A stretch of 44,870 nucleotides of DNA from UBA4923 sp964486135 (lineage in GTDB: Bacteria > Bacillota > Clostridia > Saccharofermentanales > DTU023): NCBI GenBank assembly GCA_964486135.1, contig CAZAKT010000012.1:1-44870 (forward strand), in the 5' to 3' direction. Below are positions 1 to 7,068 of the stretch, in pieces (positions within the stretch are counted from its first letter, which is position 1; each line of letters opens with the position of its first letter). The translations under genes and the position numbers were made by a program. The notes beneath the pieces are model-generated. The model ran no database searches. It was not told where the DNA came from and worked only from the letters and a program-made list of their open reading frames with translations.

Positions 1-62
1 ACTTGACCATGGGGCCGTCCGCAACGGATTGAATTATAGCATGAGAAAAATGAAGTGGCAAC

Positions 63-97
63 AAGGGCCCTGGGCGCAGATCAGGGCCTTTTATTTT
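63..97 (+). terminator. Rho-independent terminator-like hairpin at the end of murD
   Basis: Positions 63-72 pair with 82-91 (ten pairs including one G-U) around a nine-base loop, and a T-rich run follows at 92-97. The T-run lies on the plus-strand side, so the best terminator polarity is for a plus-strand gene ending left of the window. The hairpin also overlaps the murD stop codon (81-83). On the minus strand the same hairpin has a poor T tail, so its effect on murD transcripts is less certain. Confidence 0.55.
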
Positions 98-1517
98 CCA
101 GGAGCCGGTCCAGGATCCGGCGAAAATCCCTGCCCCTTTCCTCGAAATGCTGGTAGCGGTCATAGCTGGTCCCGGCAGGGGAGAAGAGGACGGCGTCGCC
201 CGGGCCTGCCATCTCCCGGGCCAGGGAAATGGCTTCTTCGTAATTGGCGGCCCGCTCGATCCTCATTTCATCCATGGCCGGGCCGGCCTCCCTTTCGAGA
301 GCCTGGAGGATCAAATCCGCGTTCTGTCCGCAAAGGATGAGCCTTCGGGTCGTCCGGGCGATGGCCTGGCCCAGGCCGCTGTAGTCACTGTTCTTGTCCT
401 GGCCGCCCGCGATCAGGACCAGGTCCTGCCGGGCTTCCTCAAAGGCGGAGAGGGTCTTCATAGTCCGGGATGGGGAACTGTCAACAGAGCTGTTATACCA
501 GCGGACAGCTCCAGCCTCGGCGACCAGTTCCATCCGGTGGGCTACACCCTTAAAGCTCCGTCCAACTTGTCTGACGGCGTCCAGACTGACCTCGCCGGCT
601 GTCGCCAGACTGGCTGCCAGGATATTCTCCAGATTGAAGCTGCCGGGGAGGAGGACCTCCCCCTCCTCCATAATGATCCGGGCTTCCTCTTCCTCCTTCA
701 GCTGGATCCATAGCTTCCCCTCCTGGCGCCAGGCTGAGGCCCTGCCCTCCCTGTCCCGCTTGTTGAAGAATCTGAGCTCCCCCTGGGCCCCTTCAATCAG
801 GGCCTGGGTGACCTGGTCCCCGGCGTTCAGGACCAGGATATCCCCGGCCTTCTGCCAGCGGTGGATATTCTGTTTGGCATCGGCGTATTCCTCGAAGTCC
901 AGATGGAAGTCCAGGTGGTTGGGGATGATATTGGTTATGACGGCGCAGTGGATCCTTTGGGTCATATCCAGGAGCTGGAAGCTTGAAAGCTCCAGGACGA
1001 CCCGGTCTTCGGGTCTTATGCTGTCGATCCGGTCAATCAGGGGAGTCCCGATGTTCCCACCCGTATGGACCCGGTGGCCACCAGCTTCCAGGATCAGGCT
1101 GATCAGGGTAGTGGTGGTCGTCTTGCCATCGCTGCCCGTCACGGCCGTGATGGGGGCAGGACAAAGCTCCGAAAAGAGGGCGATTTCGGATGTGACCCGG
1201 GCTCCCTTCTCCCTTTCCCTGACCAGTTCCGGCAGATCGATCCTCATACGGGGGGTCCTGAAGATCAGGTCAAATCCAGACAGCTGATCCAGGTAGCCTT
1301 GACCGCATATCCATTCCAGGGACAGGCCCTGCTCCTGGAAATCTTTTTGGATGCTTATCAGGCGGTCATCGGAAGGATCCATCATGTCAAAGACGGTGAT
1401 TTGTGGGTTGATGGGATAAAGCCAGCGGAGGAGGGGCCGGTTGCTGATGCCGGCTCCGATGACAGCAATCCGCTTGCCCTGGAGATTATCTTTGTAGGAG
1501 TTGAGCGCTTGATTCAT
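81..1517 (-). CDS. murD: UDP-N-acetylmuramoyl-L-alanine--D-glutamate ligase
   Basis: This cytoplasmic Mur ligase adds D-glutamate to UDP-MurNAc-L-Ala in peptidoglycan precursor synthesis. The 478-residue product begins with a Rossmann-like segment (IAVIGAGISN). It has the ATP-binding loop GSDGKTTTT, the motif LELSSFQL, ITNIIPNHLDFH, and the C-terminal ligase domain with GGQDKN and FSPAGTSYDRY. The segment NSSVDSSPSRT replaces the more usual NDSKATN form; similar NS/DS-SPTRT versions are familiar to me from clostridial MurD. I chose the ATG at 1517 because GAGGG lies seven bases upstream. An in-frame ATG at 1535 has no Shine-Dalgarno sequence and would add six residues. The gene starts 21 bases after the feoB stop, so it is probably cotranscribed with feoAB, which is an unusual partner. 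Confidence 0.95.
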   Translation of the reverse strand: MNQALNSYKDNLQGKRIAVIGAGISNRPLLRWLYPINPQITVFDMMDPSDDRLISIQKDFQEQGLSLEWICGQGYLDQLSGFDLIFRTPRMRIDLPELVREREKGARVTSEIALFSELCPAPITAVTGSDGKTTTTTLISLILEAGGHRVHTGGNIGTPLIDRIDSIRPEDRVVLELSSFQLLDMTQRIHCAVITNIIPNHLDFHLDFEEYADAKQNIHRWQKAGDILVLNAGDQVTQALIEGAQGELRFFNKRDREGRASAWRQEGKLWIQLKEEEEARIIMEEGEVLLPGSFNLENILAASLATAGEVSLDAVRQVGRSFKGVAHRMELVAEAGAVRWYNSSVDSSPSRTMKTLSAFEEARQDLVLIAGGQDKNSDYSGLGQAIARTTRRLILCGQNADLILQALEREAGPAMDEMRIERAANYEEAISLAREMAGPGDAVLFSPAGTSYDRYQHFEERGRDFRRILDRLLENKRP

Positions 1518-1538
1518 AGCTTGTCCCTCTTTCATAGC

Positions 1539-3563
1539 TTACAGGACCAGGAGGGCAGCCTGGTAGGCCAGCCAGGCAATGATCCAGGCGAAGGCTGTCT
1601 GGTAGAGGACGATCAGGGCAAAACCACCCTTGAGCTTCAGCTCCCGCTGCATGACGGTGACAGCCGCCGCGCAGGGGGTGTAAAGGAGGATGAAGACCAG
1701 GAAGGCGATGGCCGCCGGAGGGCTGAAGATCCGGGTCAGGGCGATCTCGAGTGAGGGGGCGGTATTGGCCGTGGCCACGGACAGGGCGCTGATCACCACC
1801 TCCTTGGCTGAGAAGCCGGCAATGAGGGCGCTGGTCGCCGCCCAGTCATCAAAGCCCAGGGGGGCGAAGAGGGGGCTGATCCAGCGGGCCATCAGGGCCA
1901 GCATACTCTCCTCAGGTGAGCTGACGGGGAAGAGGCGGAAGTCAAAGGTCTGGAAGAACCAGATGAGCATGGTCACCAGGAGGATGATGGTGAAGGCACG
2001 GACAAAAAATTCCTTGGCATGGCGCCAGACCAGCCTGCCAAGTGAAATCAGGGAGGGGAAGCGGTAAAGGGGCAACTCAAGGATGAAGGGGGAGGGTTCG
2101 CCCTTGAAAAGGGTCCGTTTCAGGATCAGGGCTGTGATGACACAAAGGACCATGCCGAGGAAATAGAGGCCCAGGACGATCAGGGTAACGCTGTTGGGGA
2201 AGAGGGTCCGGGCCAGCAGGCCGTAGACGGGGACCTTGGCCGAGCAGCTCATAAAGGGTATCAGGAGGGTGGTAAGGTAGCGGTCCCGCTTGGAGGGAAG
2301 GGTCCGGGTCGCCATGACGGCGGGGACGGAACAGCCAAAACCGAGGAGGAGGGGGACCATACTGGAGCCCGAAAGGCCAATGTGGCGGAGGAGGCGGTCC
2401 ATCATGAAGGCGACACGGGCCATATAGCCGCTGTCCTCCAGCAGGGAGAGGAGGAAGAAGAGGATCAGGATCATGGGCAGGAACTCGACCACGCTGCCTA
2501 CCCCGGAGAAGAGGCCGTCCACCACAGCTGATCGGACGATGGGGTTCATGCCCATGGAGGCCAGACCCCGGCCGGCGGCTTCACCCGCCAGACCGATCAG
2601 GTCGGCGAAAGCTTCACTCAGGTAGTTGCCCAGGGGTCCGAAGGTGATCCAGAAGACCCCTCCCATGATGGCGAAAAAGAGGGGGATGCCCAGATACTTA
2701 TGGAGGAGGAGGCGGTCAATGGCGCGGCTGGCGGTCGGTACTTCCTCGTAGGCGGGGTATTCACAGACCAGGACCCTTTCCTCCAGGCCTGAGATGAATT
2801 CGTAACGCATATCGGCCAGGGCGGCCCAGCGGTCGGTACCGCTCTCCCGCTCCATCTCAATGACGATGTGTTCGACCGTCTCCAGCTCGTTCTCGTTCAG
2901 CTCCAGCTTGGGGATGAAGAGCGGGTCCCCCTCGACCAGTTTGGTAGCAGCAAAGCGGGGGGGCACTTTCAATCTTTCGGCATGGTCTTCGATCAGGGCC
3001 GCCAGGGCATGTATGGCCCGGTGGACTGTGCCGCTGCAAAGATCAGGATTCTTTGGTTTGATTTTATTTCTGGCCGTTTCCAGGGAGACCCGGATGTATT
3101 CCGAAACCCCCTCATTCTGACTGGCGGATATGGCCACGACCGGGATGCCCAGCTCTTTTTCCAGCAGGCCGACATCGATCTGCCGGCCCAAGGCCGGCAT
3201 CTCGTCGATCATATTGAGGGCCAGGGTCATGGGGATCTCGAGCTCAATCAGCTGGAGGGTCAGGTAGAGGCCTCTTTCAAGGCTGGTCGCGTCGACGATA
3301 TTAAGGATGAGGTCGGGCCTTTCCTCCAGGAGAAAATTCCGGCTGATGACCTCTTCCGGCGAATAAGGGGAGAGGGAATAAATCCCCGGCAGGTCGACCA
3401 TGGAAAATTCGGGATGGTCGCGGATCTGGCCCTCGATCCGCTCCACCGTGACCCCGGGGTAATTGGACACCTGCTGTTCGCTGCCGGTCAGGCGGTTGAA
3501 AAGGGTGGTCTTGCCGGAGTTCTGGTTGCCCATGAGGGCGAAGGTCATCTCTTTTTCCGCCAT
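1539..3563 (-). CDS. feoB: Ferrous iron transport protein B (FeoB)
   Basis: FeoB is a membrane-embedded Fe(II) importer with a cytoplasmic GTPase domain. The 674-residue product has the N-terminal G domain with G1 GNQNSGKTT, G3 DLPG, G4 NMID and a G5-like ISAS. A helical spacer of about 100 residues follows. The membrane part carries two characteristic Cys-containing segments, GFGCSVPAVMATRTL and FMSCSAKVPVYG, which belong to the paired gate regions. Length and domain order are normal for the family. The start codon has AAGGA seven bases upstream and lies inside the end of feoA (19-base overlap), which points to translational coupling. It is the second gene of the feoA-feoB-murD operon. No Fur-type operator was recognised. 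Confidence 0.97.
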   Translation of the reverse strand: MAEKEMTFALMGNQNSGKTTLFNRLTGSEQQVSNYPGVTVERIEGQIRDHPEFSMVDLPGIYSLSPYSPEEVISRNFLLEERPDLILNIVDATSLERGLYLTLQLIELEIPMTLALNMIDEMPALGRQIDVGLLEKELGIPVVAISASQNEGVSEYIRVSLETARNKIKPKNPDLCSGTVHRAIHALAALIEDHAERLKVPPRFAATKLVEGDPLFIPKLELNENELETVEHIVIEMERESGTDRWAALADMRYEFISGLEERVLVCEYPAYEEVPTASRAIDRLLLHKYLGIPLFFAIMGGVFWITFGPLGNYLSEAFADLIGLAGEAAGRGLASMGMNPIVRSAVVDGLFSGVGSVVEFLPMILILFFLLSLLEDSGYMARVAFMMDRLLRHIGLSGSSMVPLLLGFGCSVPAVMATRTLPSKRDRYLTTLLIPFMSCSAKVPVYGLLARTLFPNSVTLIVLGLYFLGMVLCVITALILKRTLFKGEPSPFILELPLYRFPSLISLGRLVWRHAKEFFVRAFTIILLVTMLIWFFQTFDFRLFPVSSPEESMLALMARWISPLFAPLGFDDWAATSALIAGFSAKEVVISALSVATANTAPSLEIALTRIFSPPAAIAFLVFILLYTPCAAAVTVMQRELKLKGGFALIVLYQTAFAWIIAWLAYQAALLVL

Positions 3564-3898
3564 GGCCAGTTCCTTCTTCTCCGGTGGAGGCGGCTGCCGG
3601 GGCAGTCAGGGTCTTCCGGACAGTAGTCAGCCTTGCGGTAGGCACAGGTTCGCGGGCAGCTTCCGGCACAGGAGGGGAGGGCTTCGATTTCGATATCCCG
3701 GGCCGCTTCCCGCCGGAGCGACAGCCTGTAGCCTCTAAGGCAAAGCTGCATGGGGTCGCCCAGGGGCGCCATTCGGACAAGTTTGACAATGGTGCCCGGG
3801 GTCAGGCCCATATCCAGTAGCCGGCGCCTCAACTCACCGCTTCCATGGACGCGGACGATTCTGGCACAGCCATCGACAGGCAATTGATTCAGGAACAT
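3545..3898 (-). CDS. feoA: FeoA-domain iron transport protein with Cys-rich C-terminal tail
   Basis: FeoA is a small SH3-like cytoplasmic protein that supports FeoB. Residues 1-74 match the family: LPVDGCARIVRV, then a helix ending LLDMGLTPGTIVKLV, then LGDPMQLCLRGYRLSLRREAA. FeoA is usually about 75-85 residues, but this product is 117. The extra tail has Cys77, Cys81, Cys85, Cys93 and Cys99 and then a strongly basic end; the last residues are encoded where the gene overlaps the feoB ribosome-binding site and start. An in-frame ATG at 3976 would lie at or just before the predicted transcription start, so it is unlikely. The ATG at 3898 has GGGAG 14 bases upstream, which is loose spacing, and an in-frame GTG lies 15 bases upstream, so the exact start is not settled. 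The Cys tail could bind a metal or cluster, but that is inference. Confidence 0.87.
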   Translation of the reverse strand: MFLNQLPVDGCARIVRVHGSGELRRRLLDMGLTPGTIVKLVRMAPLGDPMQLCLRGYRLSLRREAARDIEIEALPSCAGSCPRTCAYRKADYCPEDPDCPGSRLHRRRRNWPWRKKR

Positions 3899-3981
3899 GG
3901 TATCCGGGTTCACTCCCTTTAAAAATAGCAGTCCGAAGGCCTGACAAAAACCCAGCTTTCTTGAGGGACCAGCCAAGGGAA

Positions 3982-4010
3982 ATTATAGGACACGGATGCA
4001 AAAGAGGCAA
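3982..4010 (-). promoter_or_regulatory. Sigma-70 type promoter for feoA-feoB-murD
   Basis: On the minus strand, TTGCCT (4005-4010) is followed after exactly 17 bases by a perfect TATAAT (3982-3987). The predicted transcription start near 3975 leaves a leader of about 77 bases before the feoA ATG at 3898. No convincing Fur inverted repeat overlaps it. Confidence 0.75.
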
Positions 4011-4094
4011 ACCTCAAGGCCCCTAAAAACAGGCTGGAGAGGCTTGAAATAGGCGCTGATCGTTCGGAATCCTGTCACATTCAGCCAATATGCC

Positions 4095-4105
4095 TATGCT
4101 AAAAT
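4095..4105 (+). promoter_or_regulatory. Putative -10 element for a nearly leaderless uvrA transcript
   Basis: TATGCT (4095-4100) and the overlapping TAAAAT (4100-4105) lie only 7-12 bases before the uvrA ATG at 4112, which has no Shine-Dalgarno sequence. A weak TGTCAC at 4073-4078 is 16 bases upstream of TATGCT. Transcription starting here would give a leader of zero to about five bases. The call is tentative because the -35 is poor. Confidence 0.35.
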
Positions 4106-4111
4106 CAGCCT

Positions 4112-7009
4112 ATGAAAGAAGAGATCAGCGTCTATGGCGCAAGAGAACATAATTTAAAAAATATTGACCTGACCATCCCGCGCAATAAACTGGTTGTCTT
4201 GACTGGAATATCCGGATCCGGCAAATCGTCCCTGGCCTTCGATACCGTTTACGCTGAAGGGCAGCGGCGCTATGTGGAATCCTTGTCCTCCTATGCCCGT
4301 CAGTTTCTGGGGCAGGCGCAAAAACCGGATGTCGACAGGATAGACGGCCTGTCACCGGCCATTGCCATCGACCAGAAGACAACCAGCCGTAATCCGCGCT
4401 CGACGGTGGGCACCGTCACGGAAATCTATGACTACCTCCGGCTCCTCTTTGCCAGGGTCGGTATCCCGCACTGCCCGGTCTGTGGCAGGGTGATCGAGCG
4501 TCAGACGGTCGATCAGATGACCGACGCCATCATGTCCCGGCCGGACGGGACCCGGCTGACCCTCTTTGCCCCGGTCGTAAGGGACCGGAAGGGCGAGCAC
4601 CTCCGCCTGCTTGAGAAGCTCCGCTCCCAGGGCTTTGCCCGGATCCGGGTTGATGGGGAAATGTCGGAGCTCTATGAAGACCTGGACCTGGCCCCCAATA
4701 AAAAACACACCATCGAGGTGGTGGTCGACCGGCTCCAGCGCCGGGAGGGGATCGAAAACCGGCTGGCGGACTCGCTGGAAACAGCCCTTGAGCTGGCGGA
4801 TGATCTGGTCCTGGTCCGCTTCGAGGAAGCGACCGGCAAGGAGGGGGAATACCAGGTGACAGAACAGATCTTCTCCCAGAAGCTGGCCTGTACCGAATGT
4901 GAGATCAGCCTGGGCGAGTTGTCCCCTCGCATGTTCAGTTTCAACAACCCCTACGGGGCCTGTCCCGAATGCACCGGCCTGGGCGAACGGGTCCACTTCG
5001 CGCCGGAATTTGTGGTTGGGGATGGGACTTTGTCGATCAAGGGCGGGGCCATCGATGTCAGCGGCTTTCATTTTACCGATGAAAACAGCTGGTCCTATTG
5101 TCACGTCGAGGCCCTGGCCGATAAATACGGTTTTTCATTGGATCTCCCCTGGGAAGAGTTGACCGGAGAGGCCCGTGAGCTCATGCTCTTCGGGAACAAG
5201 GGGGAGGAACTGGTCGTCGATACCAGCCGGACCCGCTACAACAAGGGCCGGCCCTACCATACCAGCTGGGAGGGGGTAATCCCTATCCTGGAAAGGCGCT
5301 ACAATGAGACCTCCTCGCCGGAAATGAAGGAGTACTACAACCGCTACATGCTGGTCACCCCCTGTCCCGTCTGTCAGGGGGCCCGCCTGCGGCCGGAGGT
5401 GCTGGCCGTGACCGTGGGAGAGGAAAATATCAGCGATGTGACCCGCTTCCCCATCACCCGGGCCTTCGACTTTTTCAGTTCCCTGACTTTTTCCGAGGCG
5501 GCGGCTGAAATAGCCAGGCCCGTCTTGCGTGAGATCCTCGCCCGCCTGCAATTCCTCCGGGATGTGGGGCTGGACTACCTGACCCTGGCCCGGTCTTCAG
5601 GAACCCTGTCGGGCGGTGAATCCCAGCGGATCAGACTGGCGACCCAGATCGGGGCCGGCTTGACCGGGGTCCTCTATGTCCTGGATGAACCAAGCATCGG
5701 TCTGCATCAGCGCGATAACATCAGGCTGCTGGAGACCTTGAAGAATCTTCGCGACCTGGGCAATACCATCCTGGTCGTTGAACATGACGAGGAGACTATC
5801 TGGGAGGCGGACCATGTCATCGATATCGGGCCCGGGGCCGGTGTCCACGGCGGCAGAATCGTGGCTGAAGGCCGGCCGGACGACATCGCCTGCAAGCCGG
5901 ACTCAATAACGGGCCAGTACCTCTCCGGCAGGAAGCGGATACCGATTCCGGACCAGAGGCGGCCGGCGGACCAGGGATACCTGACCATCCGGGGGGCCCG
6001 GGAAAACAACCTTAAAGACATAGATGTCAGCATACCGCTAGGTCTCCTGACTTGCGTGACGGGGGTGTCCGGCTCGGGCAAGAGCTCCCTGGTCAACAAT
6101 ATCCTGCTCAAGAAACCGGAAACGGAGCTCAACCGCTCCAGGCGGCAGGTCGGCAAGTTCGACTCCCTGGAAGGGGTGGAGCAGCTCGACAAGGTGATCG
6201 CCATCGATCAGACACCGATCGGCAGGACGCCAAGGTCCAATCCCGCGACCTATACCTCGGCCTTCGACCAGATCCGGGCCCTCTTCGCCGAGACACCGGC
6301 GGCCAGGCAGCGGGGATACAAGCCGGGTCGTTTCAGCTTCAATGTCAGGGGCGGCCGCTGTGAGGCCTGTTCGGGCAACGGCGTCAACAGGATCGAGATG
6401 CACTTTCTTCCCGATGTCTTTGTGACCTGCGAGGTCTGCCATGGCAGGCGCTACAACCGGGAGACCCTGGAGGTGCTCTACAAGGGCAAGAACATCAGTG
6501 ACGTCCTGGATATGACGGTCAGCGAGGCCCTGACCTTCTTCGGGAACATCCCATCGATCACGAGGAGGTTGCAGACCCTGGAGGATGTCGGTCTCGGCTA
6601 TATCAAGCTGGGTCAGTCCTCAACCCAACTGTCGGGAGGTGAGGCCCAGCGGGTCAAACTGGCCTTCGAGCTGTCCAAGCGGAGTACGGGCAAGACCCTG
6701 ATCATCCTGGACGAACCGACGACAGGCCTGCATGCGGCGGATGTCCACAGGTTGACCGGGATCCTGCAAAGACTGGTCTCAGCCGGAAATACGGTTATCG
6801 TGATCGAACACAACCTGGATGTGATCAAGACGGCCGATTATATCATCGACCTGGGCCCGGAAGGTGGTGACGCTGGAGGCCAGGTCATCGCGACCGGTAC
6901 ACCTGAGCAGGTGGCGGAGGTGGCGGAATCCTTTACCGGCCACTATCTGGCTTCCATACTTGACCGGGAAGCGACCTATGTTCAGGTGGCTTGTGGCCGG
7001 TCTTCTTGA
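4112..7009 (+). CDS. uvrA: Excinuclease ABC subunit A
   Basis: UvrA is the damage-sensing ATPase dimer of nucleotide excision repair, which loads UvrB on distorted DNA. The 965-residue product has two ABC modules. The first has Walker A GISGSGKSS near residues 32-40, signature LSGGESQR and Walker B VLYVLDEPSIGLH. The second has Walker A GVSGSGKSS, signature LSGGEAQR and LIILDEPTTGLH. Paired CxxC sites occur in between (CPVC, CTEC, CPEC, CPVC, CEAC, CEVC), as expected for the zinc modules. Length is normal. There is no Shine-Dalgarno sequence before the ATG, and a -10-like element sits directly upstream, so the message may be leaderless. The gene is divergent from feoA; uvrB and uvrC are not in the window. 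Confidence 0.97.
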   Translation: MKEEISVYGAREHNLKNIDLTIPRNKLVVLTGISGSGKSSLAFDTVYAEGQRRYVESLSSYARQFLGQAQKPDVDRIDGLSPAIAIDQKTTSRNPRSTVGTVTEIYDYLRLLFARVGIPHCPVCGRVIERQTVDQMTDAIMSRPDGTRLTLFAPVVRDRKGEHLRLLEKLRSQGFARIRVDGEMSELYEDLDLAPNKKHTIEVVVDRLQRREGIENRLADSLETALELADDLVLVRFEEATGKEGEYQVTEQIFSQKLACTECEISLGELSPRMFSFNNPYGACPECTGLGERVHFAPEFVVGDGTLSIKGGAIDVSGFHFTDENSWSYCHVEALADKYGFSLDLPWEELTGEARELMLFGNKGEELVVDTSRTRYNKGRPYHTSWEGVIPILERRYNETSSPEMKEYYNRYMLVTPCPVCQGARLRPEVLAVTVGEENISDVTRFPITRAFDFFSSLTFSEAAAEIARPVLREILARLQFLRDVGLDYLTLARSSGTLSGGESQRIRLATQIGAGLTGVLYVLDEPSIGLHQRDNIRLLETLKNLRDLGNTILVVEHDEETIWEADHVIDIGPGAGVHGGRIVAEGRPDDIACKPDSITGQYLSGRKRIPIPDQRRPADQGYLTIRGARENNLKDIDVSIPLGLLTCVTGVSGSGKSSLVNNILLKKPETELNRSRRQVGKFDSLEGVEQLDKVIAIDQTPIGRTPRSNPATYTSAFDQIRALFAETPAARQRGYKPGRFSFNVRGGRCEACSGNGVNRIEMHFLPDVFVTCEVCHGRRYNRETLEVLYKGKNISDVLDMTVSEALTFFGNIPSITRRLQTLEDVGLGYIKLGQSSTQLSGGEAQRVKLAFELSKRSTGKTLIILDEPTTGLHAADVHRLTGILQRLVSAGNTVIVIEHNLDVIKTADYIIDLGPEGGDAGGQVIATGTPEQVAEVAESFTGHYLASILDREATYVQVACGRSS

Positions 7010-7035
7010 GGAAACCCCGACTCTTCCTTTATGAT
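7006..7035 (+). promoter_or_regulatory. Promoter for the clpE-like gene
   Basis: TTGAGG (7006-7011) and TATGAT (7030-7035) are separated by 18 bases, with a predicted start near 7042 and a leader of about 27 bases. The -35 overlaps the uvrA stop codon. No CtsR-type tandem heptad repeat was seen around it. Confidence 0.55.
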
Positions 7036-7068
7036 TAGGGAGGGGACGGAGACAGGAACGGATTAAGA

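Noticed and set aside
3..40. TTGACC and TATAGC near the left edge as a promoter
   Set aside because: The spacing is 26 bases, far too long, and no gene follows on that strand.
147..1754. Long open frames antisense to murD and feoB
   Set aside because: They are shadows of GC-rich coding sequence; they have no recognisable domains, and the sense strand encodes clear families.
3545..3976. Longer feoA from an ATG at 3976
   Set aside because: The ATG lies at or before the predicted transcription start of the TTGCCT/TATAAT promoter, and the added residues are not FeoA-like.
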